This document shows, piece by piece, positions 15,985 to 23,463 of a stretch of 28,413 nt of DNA (position 1 is the stretch's first letter; each line of letters opens with the position of its first letter). The notes under the pieces are model-generated. The model saw only the letters and a program-made list of their open reading frames with translations, searched no databases and had not been told where the DNA came from. Origin of the DNA: Butyrivibrio sp. (GTDB taxonomy: Bacteria; Bacillota; Clostridia; Lachnospirales; Lachnospiraceae); contig JAEDHB010000019.1 in the NCBI GenBank assembly GCA_016297265.1, positions 1 through 28,413 on the forward strand. The letters are read 5' to 3'. The translations under genes were made by a program, and so were the position numbers.

Positions 15985-16806
15985 CTAAATCTTCGGAATC
16001 AGTAAATCCATACGGCAGATATGGTTGGAAAGCCATAACAAAAGATAATCCACCAAGTCTTCAAGGTATTCTTCAGCATCGTTATATCCTATTTCATTGT
16101 AAGTGTTTTCAATCTTATCAATAAATACTGTATGCGCTTTTGACTGTGCATCATATCCATCGTATGAAATGCTCAGCATATAATTTTCTTCATGATCAAA
16201 ATGATATTTTGTATAATCCTTAAGCTCATCCAACACATCCATAACACTGTCAAACCGTTCAACATCACTTTCAACGGCATTATTGTGCAATTCATCATAT
16301 GTCTTTCTAATCAAGTCAAAAAGACATTTGTGCTCCTCATCAATAAAATCAATTCCGCTATAATATTTCGATGTGAATGCAAAAATATCCTCAGTTTCCT
16401 CACTGTTCACTGCAGGGACCTTTCCAATCAAAGTATCACTTGAAAGTATGTGTCTGTATAACCACTTTGCAAGAAAAGTCAGAAGTTCCTCCAACATTAT
16501 CTTTGCCGTATTCTCATCAGCAACATCTACGCTCTTATACTCAGATATTTTTTCTCGGAAAAAATCATGTTCCCTCTTCTGCAAGGAATACTCAGGGTCA
16601 TTGATTGAAAGCATATATTCTTCTTCATGAGAAAAATGTGTCTCTGCGTAGCTCTCCAGATTCTGAATGAGTTCAATTGCATTTGTCACAGGGCTGTGTC
16701 CGCCCGCAATCTGCTTGTGAGCATCATTAATCATATCAAATAACATTCTGTGCTCAGCATCAATCTGTCCGTTTCCAATAAGTAATTCATCGTTAAATAT
16801 TATCAT
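15985..16806 (-). CDS. Tandem two-domain bacteriohemerythrin
   Basis: The 273-residue protein holds two hemerythrin four-helix bundles, about 1-130 and 140-273. Domain 1 ligands: H19, H57-xxx-E61, H80, H119-xxxx-D124. Domain 2 ligands: H159, H202-xxx-E206, H225, H262-xxxx-D267. In both domains the first His of the usual HxxxH pair is Gln (Q76 and Q221), so each diiron site lacks one classical His ligand. The family binds O2 reversibly, and in anaerobes may sense or scavenge O2 or store iron. The ATG follows AGGGAGAATACT. The ribosome site lies beside the stop of the preceding small membrane protein gene, so the two are co-transcribed. Confidence 0.9.
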   Translation of the reverse strand: MIIFNDELLIGNGQIDAEHRMLFDMINDAHKQIAGGHSPVTNAIELIQNLESYAETHFSHEEEYMLSINDPEYSLQKREHDFFREKISEYKSVDVADENTAKIMLEELLTFLAKWLYRHILSSDTLIGKVPAVNSEETEDIFAFTSKYYSGIDFIDEEHKCLFDLIRKTYDELHNNAVESDVERFDSVMDVLDELKDYTKYHFDHEENYMLSISYDGYDAQSKAHTVFIDKIENTYNEIGYNDAEEYLEDLVDYLLLWLSNHICRMDLLIPKI

Positions 16807-16816
16807 AGTATTCTCC

Positions 16817-17128
16817 CTATCTATCTGATGATTTTCGTCCGTAAATTAGGTAGCACAAGACAAAGAGTACTACCAGAAAGGCTATTATCAGTACCGGTGC
16901 CGGTATATTCTCCGGGTCAATACCAAATATAGTTATTATAAAAGCAAGTATCAGAAATCCAGCAATTGTGATAACAATCCCGGCAAGTATCGGCGGTTTC
17001 CCGTTGTCTCCGCCTCTGCGATAACCTCTGCCGCCCTGTCCTTCAGTCCCTTCATAAATACATCCCGGATAATGATTGCCGTTCTCTCCGTCACAGTCAG
17101 GACATCTGTGTTGACTGCTGTCGCACAT
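16817..17128 (-). CDS. Small Zn-ribbon-like protein with two membrane segments
   Basis: The 103-residue protein starts MCDSSQHRCPDCDGENG. It has a Cys/His cluster (C-x5-HRC-xx-C, then HYPGC) that could bind a metal, and a Gly/Arg-rich linker follows. Two hydrophobic segments lie at about 47-68 and 76-96, and the tail is basic. I do not recognise the family. The ATG at 17128 follows AAAGGAGG by 9 bases. It is followed after 10 bases by the hemerythrin gene, so a membrane-linked metal or oxygen role is possible; this is inference. Confidence 0.75.
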   Translation of the reverse strand: MCDSSQHRCPDCDGENGNHYPGCIYEGTEGQGGRGYRRGGDNGKPPILAGIVITIAGFLILAFIITIFGIDPENIPAPVLIIAFLVVLFVLCYLIYGRKSSDR

Positions 17129-17160
17129 AAGCTTATACCTCCTTTGTCGCAAAATATATC

Positions 17161-17364
17161 TTAACTCTCCTTAACGAAGCGGCACAGAATACCTTCAGTT
17201 ATGATATCTCCGCCGCTACATTCATAAGGTATTTCATCAATATTCTCGTCATTGTATTTTCGGCCAAATATATCAATTTCAATCTGCTTACAGTCTCCAA
17301 GTCTATATACAATATTACTACAACTTGTAGAAAATTGCAAAATACTATTGATTTTTTGAGTCCC
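17161..17364 (-). pseudogene. Decayed 3' fragment of a second DUF4097-type gene
   Basis: An open frame of 67 codons ends at TAA (17161-17163) and has no credible start. It aligns with the C-terminal third of the intact protein at 21839-22876. The fragment reads KINSILQFSTSCSNIVYRL where the intact protein reads KLNSILLSSTSCANIMYAL. Then CKQIEID joins IFGRKYNDENIDE, while the intact protein has 28 extra residues between CKQVEID and IFGEKFNDEHIDD. This is an in-frame 84-base deletion. The last 25 or so residues no longer match. Upstream it meets a TGA at 17365-17367, then the terminator of the duplicated unit. It is a relic of a paralogous gene left by rearrangement. Confidence 0.75.
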
Positions 17365-17380
17365 TCAACATATATGGTTC

Positions 17381-17423
17381 AAAAAAAATTACAGCTTATA
17401 CGCATTTTGCATATAAGCTGTAA
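17381..17423 (-). terminator. Intrinsic terminator of the left surface-protein copy
   Basis: A 12-bp perfect stem (TTACAGCTTATA, arms 17389-17400 and 17412-17423) is followed on the minus strand by eight T at 17388-17381. It lies 26 bases after the stop codon. Confidence 0.85.
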
Positions 17424-17449
17424 ATCAGTCATTCCGATATTAGTGCAAA

Positions 17450-18430
17450 TCAGTCCTCTTTAACCCTTCTTCTGCGAGTAATTGTAATACCAATCAATCC
17501 GCAACCGGCTATTGCACACAAAATACCCAGCAGTGTCATTTTACCATTATCGCCTGCTTCCGGAGAGTTTCCGCTATCCTGCTTGAATTTTGCATATAAT
17601 GTTACATTTCCTGTCTGTGTAGACGAAATGGAAGTTATCTTACTGTTTTCTTTAAAATCAGGGGATGTATACCAGCCTTCAAATGTATATCCTGCTTTTT
17701 GGGCATCTGCCAGTTCGGTCACACCGGTGCCGACTGTATATTTCTGAGGGTTACCCTGGCCGTTTGAGCCTCCGTTAAGTGAATAATTGATGTTGTATTG
17801 TTTTGGTGAAAATTTGGCATATAATACAACATCTCCCACTGAATCGGGAGCAATTGAAGTTACCTTTGTAGTAAATGCCGCATCGCTGTACCATCCGTCA
17901 AAATTGTAGCCTTCTTTATTCGCATTTTCCAAATTAGGAACACCCACTCTTTCATGATATTCAGAAGGGTTAGCATCACTGTTGCTTCCTCCGTTCAACT
18001 GATAGCTGATACTTGAAACAGTGTATTCCACAGCTGTAAGCGCAATATACTCAACCTTACCACCGCTTCTGCCCACAAGGGTTACTTTCCATTCTTTAAA
18101 TTCGTCATCCGAAATCTGCCTTGGTGATGGCATAGCACTATAATCCATAACGGTATGTGTATCTCCGCCACCTGGTAAACTAACCCCTTTAAGAAATGTT
18201 CCGTTCTTGTCATAATATTCGACTGAAGAGTCGGTTGTAACTGTTGTAAGGACATCCCCCGGATGTATAATACTTACTTTTGTCGGTTCGGTTGCCGGAT
18301 CAACAGTCACGTCGTTAAAACTGTGATTGGCTGCTGATACTGCTATTGGTACAATCTGTATTGCCATAAGCAATGTGACAACAAACACTGCCCAAAAGCT
18401 TCTTTTTCTCTTTTTGATTTCCTTGTTCAT
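17450..18430 (-). CDS. InlB B-repeat surface protein, left copy
   Basis: The 326-residue protein is identical to the copy at 18697-19677. It has a signal peptide (cleavage near AVSA, residue 34), a domain of about 100 residues of unknown type, and two InlB B-repeats (Listeria-Bacteroides repeat) at about 141-207 and 213-282. Each repeat has LNGGSN, GYxFxGWY and LYAKF. The tail is SPEAGD (289-294), a membrane segment (299-317) and RRRR. This resembles a sortase signal of the SPKTGD kind with the Thr replaced by Ala. It is probably displayed on the cell wall or membrane. The ATG at 18430 follows GGGGAG. The frame can be read upstream to 18679, but that passes through gene debris and the other copy's terminator, so the long start is rejected. 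Confidence 0.85.
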   Translation of the reverse strand: MNKEIKKRKRSFWAVFVVTLLMAIQIVPIAVSAANHSFNDVTVDPATEPTKVSIIHPGDVLTTVTTDSSVEYYDKNGTFLKGVSLPGGGDTHTVMDYSAMPSPRQISDDEFKEWKVTLVGRSGGKVEYIALTAVEYTVSSISYQLNGGSNSDANPSEYHERVGVPNLENANKEGYNFDGWYSDAAFTTKVTSIAPDSVGDVVLYAKFSPKQYNINYSLNGGSNGQGNPQKYTVGTGVTELADAQKAGYTFEGWYTSPDFKENSKITSISSTQTGNVTLYAKFKQDSGNSPEAGDNGKMTLLGILCAIAGCGLIGITITRRRRVKED

Positions 18431-18459
18431 AAATTCTCCCCTTTCCGGTAGATAATAAA

Positions 18460-18591
18460 TTAGTTGAATATGATGAATTTCAAATGTCGAAAGCCGTCTC
18501 TGAAGGTTCTCAGCTTGGACAACTATCGCTTCACCTATTATATTACTATCTGTAATAAATTGTCTAGCTTTTTTTATACATATCCCAACCG
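18460..18591 (-). pseudogene. GT2 glycosyltransferase remnant with a large internal deletion
   Basis: Bases 18591-18520 match the 5' part of the intact glycosyltransferase gene (VGICIKKARQFITDSNIIGE against VGICIKKARQFITNSNIMGE) with about four differences in 70 bases. At 18519 the text jumps to the last 20 codons of that gene, which belong to the exact repeat and end at 18460. About 170 codons between are missing, and the two parts are in different frames. Confidence 0.8.
18537..18566 (-). promoter_or_regulatory. Possible promoter for the left surface-protein copy
   Basis: Inside the glycosyltransferase remnant, TAGACA (minus 18566-18561) and TATAAT (18542-18537) are 18 bases apart. The same pair exists inside the intact glycosyltransferase gene, so it may be a chance sequence that now serves the isolated left copy. 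Confidence 0.35.
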
Positions 18592-18622
18592 CAACCATTG
18601 TAGTAATAATAAATGTGTAATG
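18585..18622 (-). pseudogene. Short fragment resembling the membrane sensor of the EAL gene
   Basis: The minus-strand text encodes TFIITTMVAVG. It matches, codon for codon with three or four base changes, TYIITTLVTVG at residues 146-156 of the EAL protein (around 25008-25042). It joins the glycosyltransferase fragment at a shared GGTTGG. The match is short, so chance is not excluded. Confidence 0.45.
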
Positions 18623-18627
18623 AGTGA

Positions 18628-18670
18628 AAAAAAAATTACAGCTTATACGCATTTTGCATATAAGCTGTAA
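18628..18670 (-). terminator. Intrinsic terminator of the right surface-protein copy
   Basis: This is the same 12-bp stem and T tract as at 17381-17423 (arms 18636-18647 and 18659-18670). It should separate the right copy and its glycosylation operon from the left copy. Confidence 0.85.
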
Positions 18671-18696
18671 ATCAGTCATTCCGATATTAGTGCAAA

Positions 18697-19677
18697 TCAG
18701 TCCTCTTTAACCCTTCTTCTGCGAGTAATTGTAATACCAATCAATCCGCAACCGGCTATTGCACACAAAATACCCAGCAGTGTCATTTTACCATTATCGC
18801 CTGCTTCCGGAGAGTTTCCGCTATCCTGCTTGAATTTTGCATATAATGTTACATTTCCTGTCTGTGTAGACGAAATGGAAGTTATCTTACTGTTTTCTTT
18901 AAAATCAGGGGATGTATACCAGCCTTCAAATGTATATCCTGCTTTTTGGGCATCTGCCAGTTCGGTCACACCGGTGCCGACTGTATATTTCTGAGGGTTA
19001 CCCTGGCCGTTTGAGCCTCCGTTAAGTGAATAATTGATGTTGTATTGTTTTGGTGAAAATTTGGCATATAATACAACATCTCCCACTGAATCGGGAGCAA
19101 TTGAAGTTACCTTTGTAGTAAATGCCGCATCGCTGTACCATCCGTCAAAATTGTAGCCTTCTTTATTCGCATTTTCCAAATTAGGAACACCCACTCTTTC
19201 ATGATATTCAGAAGGGTTAGCATCACTGTTGCTTCCTCCGTTCAACTGATAGCTGATACTTGAAACAGTGTATTCCACAGCTGTAAGCGCAATATACTCA
19301 ACCTTACCACCGCTTCTGCCCACAAGGGTTACTTTCCATTCTTTAAATTCGTCATCCGAAATCTGCCTTGGTGATGGCATAGCACTATAATCCATAACGG
19401 TATGTGTATCTCCGCCACCTGGTAAACTAACCCCTTTAAGAAATGTTCCGTTCTTGTCATAATATTCGACTGAAGAGTCGGTTGTAACTGTTGTAAGGAC
19501 ATCCCCCGGATGTATAATACTTACTTTTGTCGGTTCGGTTGCCGGATCAACAGTCACGTCGTTAAAACTGTGATTGGCTGCTGATACTGCTATTGGTACA
19601 ATCTGTATTGCCATAAGCAATGTGACAACAAACACTGCCCAAAAGCTTCTTTTTCTCTTTTTGATTTCCTTGTTCAT
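18697..19677 (-). CDS. InlB B-repeat surface protein, right copy
   Basis: This 326-residue product has the same domains as the left copy: signal peptide to about 34, unknown domain 35-140, two InlB B-repeats, and an SPEAGD-TM-RRRR tail. The ATG follows GGGGAGAATTT and is 29 bases after the glycosyltransferase stop. This copy therefore belongs to the operon of GT-C-like protein, GT2 enzyme and surface protein. The association suggests that the surface protein is glycosylated, or that all three build a surface layer; this is inference. InlB repeats occur in adhesins and cell-wall proteins of many gut Firmicutes. Confidence 0.87.
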   Translation of the reverse strand: MNKEIKKRKRSFWAVFVVTLLMAIQIVPIAVSAANHSFNDVTVDPATEPTKVSIIHPGDVLTTVTTDSSVEYYDKNGTFLKGVSLPGGGDTHTVMDYSAMPSPRQISDDEFKEWKVTLVGRSGGKVEYIALTAVEYTVSSISYQLNGGSNSDANPSEYHERVGVPNLENANKEGYNFDGWYSDAAFTTKVTSIAPDSVGDVVLYAKFSPKQYNINYSLNGGSNGQGNPQKYTVGTGVTELADAQKAGYTFEGWYTSPDFKENSKITSISSTQTGNVTLYAKFKQDSGNSPEAGDNGKMTLLGILCAIAGCGLIGITITRRRRVKED

Positions 19678-19706
19678 AAATTCTCCCCTTTCCGGTAGAT
19701 AATAAA

Positions 19707-20411
19707 TTAGTTGAATATGATGAATTTCAAATGTCGAAAGCCGTCTCTGAAGGTTCTCAGCTTGGATTTGCGTTTGTAATCACATCTTCCGAGCGAAACA
19801 GGTACCTGTTTAATCCGCAGATTATTCTGCGCTGCCTTTGCAATCATTTCTGTAGCAAATTCCATACCATCCGTATTAAAGCAGAGCTTCTCCGATGCTG
19901 TTTTTGAAATGGATCTCAGTCCGCAATGAAAATCATATACTTTCACATGATAACGCTTTCTGGCACAGAATGACAGAAACTTCACGCCAATCCTATGTAA
20001 CAAGGACATAGCGCCGCTTTCCATATTTCCTGCGAAGCGATTACCCATCACCATATCATAAGAGTCATCCGCAATAGGCTGATACAATTCCTCCAAATGC
20101 TCAAAATCATAAGTGGTATCCGCATCTCCGACAATAATAACCTTACCGTTACTATGTGCAAGGCCCGTTCGGATTGCTCTTCCATATCCTCTTTCAGGCT
20201 CTTCAATTACCCTGGCTCCGCATTCAAGCGCAACTGATTTTGAAGAATCCTCAGAACCGTTATCAACAACTATCACTTCGCCCATTATATTACTATTTGT
20301 AATAAATTGTCTAGCTTTTTTTATACATATCCCAACCGTGCTTTCTTCATTCAGGCATGGCATGACAATTGATACATCATTTTTTTCTTTTTTGCACTCT
20401 TGCATGTCCAT
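19707..20411 (-). CDS. Family 2 glycosyltransferase (polyprenyl-phosphate mannosyl/glucosyl synthase type)
   Basis: The 234-residue protein has the GT-A motifs of the DPM/DPG-synthase-like GT2 group. These are VSIVMPCLNEESTV at about 13-26, VVDNGSEDSS at about 48-57, and DAD at 96-98. It ends in LRTFRDGFRHLKFIIFN, the point where longer relatives enter a membrane domain, so it is a short soluble form. It probably loads a sugar onto polyprenyl phosphate on the inner membrane face. The ATG follows AGGAGG closely and overlaps the 3' end of the GT-C-like gene by 35 bases. The two are therefore coupled, and the polytopic protein could use the lipid-linked sugar. Confidence 0.88.
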   Translation of the reverse strand: MDMQECKKEKNDVSIVMPCLNEESTVGICIKKARQFITNSNIMGEVIVVDNGSEDSSKSVALECGARVIEEPERGYGRAIRTGLAHSNGKVIIVGDADTTYDFEHLEELYQPIADDSYDMVMGNRFAGNMESGAMSLLHRIGVKFLSFCARKRYHVKVYDFHCGLRSISKTASEKLCFNTDGMEFATEMIAKAAQNNLRIKQVPVSLGRCDYKRKSKLRTFRDGFRHLKFIIFN

Positions 20412-21678
20412 GCCACCTCCTCTCTGTCACTTTACCTAATATCATCACTATTGCAAGAACCGTAGCTGCCTGTGCCCTGTATGTAAAAAAGAAATGAAGA
20501 TAGGAGTGATTGTGAAGAACAATATATCTTATATACGGTACCAGTCCAATCAATAAATACAGGAGTACTGACTTCTTATCGATATTTTTTCCATGATATA
20601 CATACCCTGTGTATATTGCAAGAATAATGAGTATTATTCCGCCAAAAAGACCGACAATTCCGTATTCAAACGGGAATATGCACTTAATATTATTCTTAAC
20701 CGAACCAAATATGTATTGGAAGAATCCTATTCCCAAATCGCCTCCCAGTCTCTCTTCAATGTGTTCTGACACATACGGAAGGACATTTTCGGAAAATACC
20801 AGCGACGCCAGCAGCCATTTTGCAACCCACATGCAGGCGTATCCCGCAAGCCAGAATAATGCAGCTTTTACGGCTTCTTTTGCCGCAGTTTTTGCACTCA
20901 TATCCGGATTCTGTTTTTGTTCAGCGCAAATCATCAAAAGCAGGGGGATTGTAAGGGTAAGCGTTTCCGTCGTGAGGAAATCAAAATAATTTGTCACAAT
21001 ACCGCTGATTAGAAAAAAAACACCCAGTACATTGTATTTCTTTTTCAATATAAGCATGGTGCCTATTATTGACATCAACAACATGATAAAATATGTCCAG
21101 AAATATTCCAGAGAAAACGGAACAAACCAGAACGAGGTCAGGATAAGCCCTAAACTTATTCCGACGGCGGCCACATATAGTTTATTCTTTATAAGAATAA
21201 TGAGCAGAGCAATTATTAAAACTGCCATAATTATTCCGTTCAGAATGTAAATCTGCTTGATATTCAGAAATGTTAAAAGAGGTCTTACCATCGCATTGGA
21301 GCCATGCCAATATCTCATATATTGCTGATTTGCATCGCAGTCATTGGCAACAGCATGCAAAAGGTTCTCGTTTTCATTGCGCCACCTATCATTATAATAG
21401 GAGGACCACATCACAGATGTAAGCGGTTTATCGCTGTCATACTGATATGCTATTCCAAGCAGTATTGAATCCGCATAACGGTCGATTTTACTGCTATCCA
21501 CATCTTCAACAATTTCGTAGAATACCTCTTTTTCGCAAAGATATTCGGCGGATTTTTGCATATTTTTCTTAATTGCCGACCGTGGAATCATTGCCGAAAG
21601 CACCAGCAAACCACACAGCACTGCCGCTGCAATAAGAAAAGTCGATATATATTTGATACAATTTTTCCATATTTTCAA
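20377..21678 (-). CDS. Polytopic GT-C-like membrane protein
   Basis: The 433-residue protein has about ten membrane segments and a large first outer loop (about 32-130) containing MRYWHGSNAMVRPLL and DSDKPLTSVMW. Later motifs include TNYFDFLTTETLTLTIPLL and a C-terminal LHNHSYLHFFFTYR. The layout (acidic/aromatic first loop, many TMs, partner GT2) is that of lipid-linked-sugar-dependent glycosyltransferases, but I cannot name a family. The start is a TTG at 21678 with AGAGGG 8 bases upstream; no better ATG exists nearby. It is the first gene of its operon and has its own promoter. Confidence 0.78.
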   Translation of the reverse strand: MKIWKNCIKYISTFLIAAAVLCGLLVLSAMIPRSAIKKNMQKSAEYLCEKEVFYEIVEDVDSSKIDRYADSILLGIAYQYDSDKPLTSVMWSSYYNDRWRNENENLLHAVANDCDANQQYMRYWHGSNAMVRPLLTFLNIKQIYILNGIIMAVLIIALLIILIKNKLYVAAVGISLGLILTSFWFVPFSLEYFWTYFIMLLMSIIGTMLILKKKYNVLGVFFLISGIVTNYFDFLTTETLTLTIPLLLMICAEQKQNPDMSAKTAAKEAVKAALFWLAGYACMWVAKWLLASLVFSENVLPYVSEHIEERLGGDLGIGFFQYIFGSVKNNIKCIFPFEYGIVGLFGGIILIILAIYTGYVYHGKNIDKKSVLLYLLIGLVPYIRYIVLHNHSYLHFFFTYRAQAATVLAIVMILGKVTERRWHGHARVQKRKK

Positions 21679-21783
21679 AGTTCAATCCCTCTTTTCGTAA
21701 AATGCTCGGGCCATTATGCTTTTTCTTTAATGAAAATACTTTGCCGGCTAAATATTTCCGCTTCCGTCCACATAACCTACTAT

Positions 21784-21829
21784 ATTTTACCATTCGGCAC
21801 GGGCAATGGCAATCAATATATTATTGATT
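21784..21829 (-). promoter_or_regulatory. Promoter and adjoining inverted repeat of the glycosylation/surface operon
   Basis: TTGCCA (minus 21812-21807) and TAAAAT (21789-21784) are 17 bases apart. A perfect 8-bp inverted repeat (AATCAATA, arms 21811-21818 and 21822-21829) touches the -35 from upstream. There is no T tract, so it is more likely an operator than a terminator for the preceding gene. Confidence 0.55.
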
Positions 21830-21838
21830 ATCCATTTA

Positions 21839-22876
21839 CTACTTGAAAATAACGTTTGAGCTTGTCGCAGTCACATTGATTGTGCAATTGTCCGTACTTC
21901 CCTGATGAATGAAATCATCTATATGTTCATCATTAAACTTTTCACCGAATATATCAAATTCCGAACCGGTGCAGGCAGCCACAAGATTAAAATCGAATTT
22001 TTCACCGACTTCAAAAGTAATCATGTCACTAGCCGAATCAATCTCAACCTGTTTGCAGTTTTTCAAAGCATACATAATATTTGCACAGCTTGTTGATGAC
22101 AGCAAAATACTATTCAATTTATCAACAGTTACATTTGCTGATTCACAGCTGGTCATATTCATTCCCAAATCCGCAATTTCACTCAAATTCAGATTCAACT
22201 TACACGAAGTCAGATTTACAGACAACTTACACTGCTTAGCCATTGAAGCCGGAAGCATAAGTGTAACCGATTTTGTAACCTGCTTTTTGAGTGAAACATT
22301 TGGAGATGTAGTATAGAAACTGAGCTTGCCGTCTTTCATTTCATAATAAGGCAGTTCCTTTTCAGAGAACTTATCCGCATCATCTGTCAATTCATAGCAA
22401 AACATAATTTCATTCTTATCATGCGAAATAATATTTACATCCGCACTTGTCCAGTTCATTTCTATATTTGAATAATTTGCCGTGAAAATTGCATTACTGT
22501 TGCTTATGACGCCTGACAGATTGTTTGAATTAGCATCAGGATTCTCCTTAGTAGCTGATTCTGTGATGGCATATTCTGTTTCCGTTTCAAACTGCGTATC
22601 ATCTTCAGTACCGGCAATGTTTCCTGATTTGTCGCCATTACCGCTTTGCCTGTAATTCATATTGTTGAATACTTTCACCAACTTGATTGTTGTAAAACAT
22701 AATATTGCACAGACACATAATGTGCAAAAAGAGTATATAACATAATTCTTTTTGCTGCGTGGCTTATACTCAACTCTCGATTCCGGACTGTCGAGAATTC
22801 TCTGGTTTAATATACAATCCGGTTCTTCTTCAGGTCGTAAATTATTCTTAAGAAAATCATCAATATTTTTACTCAT
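21839..22876 (-). CDS. DUF4097-type membrane protein, probable anti-sigma or sensor partner
   Basis: The 345-residue protein has a cytoplasmic N-terminus of about 44 residues (MSKNIDDFLKNNLRPEEE), one membrane segment at about 45-64 and an acidic linker. Its outer domain has repetitive short strands (SVNLTSCKLNLNLSEIADLG, then MNMTSCESANVT), the right-handed beta style of DUF4097 putative adhesins. The ATG at 22876 overlaps the end of the sigma factor gene by 8 bases (ATGAGTAA), the usual layout of an ECF sigma and its membrane anti-sigma. The longer frame to 22918 is unsupported. A decayed paralogue lies at 17161-17364. The anti-sigma role is inferred from topology and coupling, not from a recognised ZAS or RsgI domain. 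Confidence 0.8.
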   Translation of the reverse strand: MSKNIDDFLKNNLRPEEEPDCILNQRILDSPESRVEYKPRSKKNYVIYSFCTLCVCAILCFTTIKLVKVFNNMNYRQSGNGDKSGNIAGTEDDTQFETETEYAITESATKENPDANSNNLSGVISNSNAIFTANYSNIEMNWTSADVNIISHDKNEIMFCYELTDDADKFSEKELPYYEMKDGKLSFYTTSPNVSLKKQVTKSVTLMLPASMAKQCKLSVNLTSCKLNLNLSEIADLGMNMTSCESANVTVDKLNSILLSSTSCANIMYALKNCKQVEIDSASDMITFEVGEKFDFNLVAACTGSEFDIFGEKFNDEHIDDFIHQGSTDNCTINVTATSSNVIFK

Positions 22877-23390
22877 ACAATAATTCCTCCAATTCCTGTT
22901 CCAATTTCTTCCTTGCATGAAAGAGTCTGCTTTTCACAGTCCCTTTGGATATTGCTAATGCCTCCGATATAAAATCTATATCTCTATCTTCCATATAAAA
23001 CAATACCGTAACCAACCTCAATTTATCAGGTAACCTGTCCACAGCCTCCCTTACTTTTGTCTTCTGAATATTGGCAATTACTTCATCCTCAACTGAGATA
23101 TCCCCCTCTACCTCATCAAAATTCTGCTCGTCATCCATTGAAACGACGGGCGCTATTCGTTGACGACAGGCATATTTTCTCTTCCTATTCTTCCACAAAT
23201 TGACAGCGATAGTAAGAAGATAATTTTTAGGATTATTGTCAAAATCTACATCGTCTTTTGAAAATGCAACCAGAAATACATCCTGATACAAATCCTCTGC
23301 ATCACGCCGGTCAAACACCATCTGTCTGCAAAATGAGAAAATATCCTTTCCATATTCAGATATAAACTGATTCATATGTTCTTTGTCCAT
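22869..23390 (-). CDS. ECF-type RNA polymerase sigma factor
   Basis: The 173-residue protein has region 2 (DRRDAEDLYQDVFLVAF, then NPKNYLLTIAVNLWKNRKRK) and region 4 (LPDKLRLVTVLFYMEDRDID, then ISKGTVKSRLFHARKKLEQ). Regions 1 and 3 are missing, as in group IV sigma factors. The start ATG follows AGGAGCAGACAA. It overlaps the DUF4097-type gene by 8 bases. Targets are unknown; the glycosylation/surface operon just downstream is a natural candidate. Confidence 0.93.
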   Translation of the reverse strand: MDKEHMNQFISEYGKDIFSFCRQMVFDRRDAEDLYQDVFLVAFSKDDVDFDNNPKNYLLTIAVNLWKNRKRKYACRQRIAPVVSMDDEQNFDEVEGDISVEDEVIANIQKTKVREAVDRLPDKLRLVTVLFYMEDRDIDFISEALAISKGTVKSRLFHARKKLEQELEELLYE

Positions 23391-23418
23391 TTGTCTGCTC
23401 CTGTTTTATTAATAAGGC

Positions 23419-23446
23419 CTTATACTGATATATTGTAACGAGTTAA
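23419..23446 (-). promoter_or_regulatory. Possible promoter of the sigma factor gene
   Basis: TTAACT (minus 23446-23441) and TATAAG (23424-23419) are 16 bases apart. No clear ECF-type AAC/CGT promoter at the usual 16-base spacing was found, so autoregulation is not shown. Confidence 0.4.
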
Positions 23447-23463
23447 AATAAGGTTTAAAAAAT

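Larger units (their letters stand above)
17381..18519. repeat. Left copy of a 1,139-bp direct duplication
   Basis: This segment and 18628-19766 (offset 1,247) match without a difference in all stretches compared, and their proteins are identical. Each unit holds the terminator, the whole InlB-repeat gene, its ribosome site, and the last 20 codons of the glycosyltransferase gene. Identity stops abruptly at both ends: C versus A at 17380/18627, and C versus T at 18520/19767. Confidence 0.9.
18628..19766. repeat. Right copy of the 1,139-bp direct duplication
   Basis: This copy is continuous with the intact glycosyltransferase gene at its right end and is therefore the likely parental copy. A 108-base spacer of gene debris (18520-18627) separates it from the left copy. 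Confidence 0.9.

Noticed and set aside
18431..18679. In-frame N-terminal extension that would make the left surface protein 409 residues
   Set aside because: The extension runs through the terminator of the right copy and through glycosyltransferase debris. The identical right copy starts at MNKEIKKRKR with a good ribosome site, and the extension would bury the signal peptide.
17161..19766. Insertion sequence or transposon as the cause of the duplication
   Set aside because: No transposase, terminal inverted repeats or target-site duplication are visible. The boundaries fall inside genes and the junctions show only short shared sequences.
21811..21829. Inverted repeat AATCAATA as terminator of the DUF4097-type gene
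   Set aside because: The stem is AT-only and no T tract follows; its position against a -35 fits an operator better.
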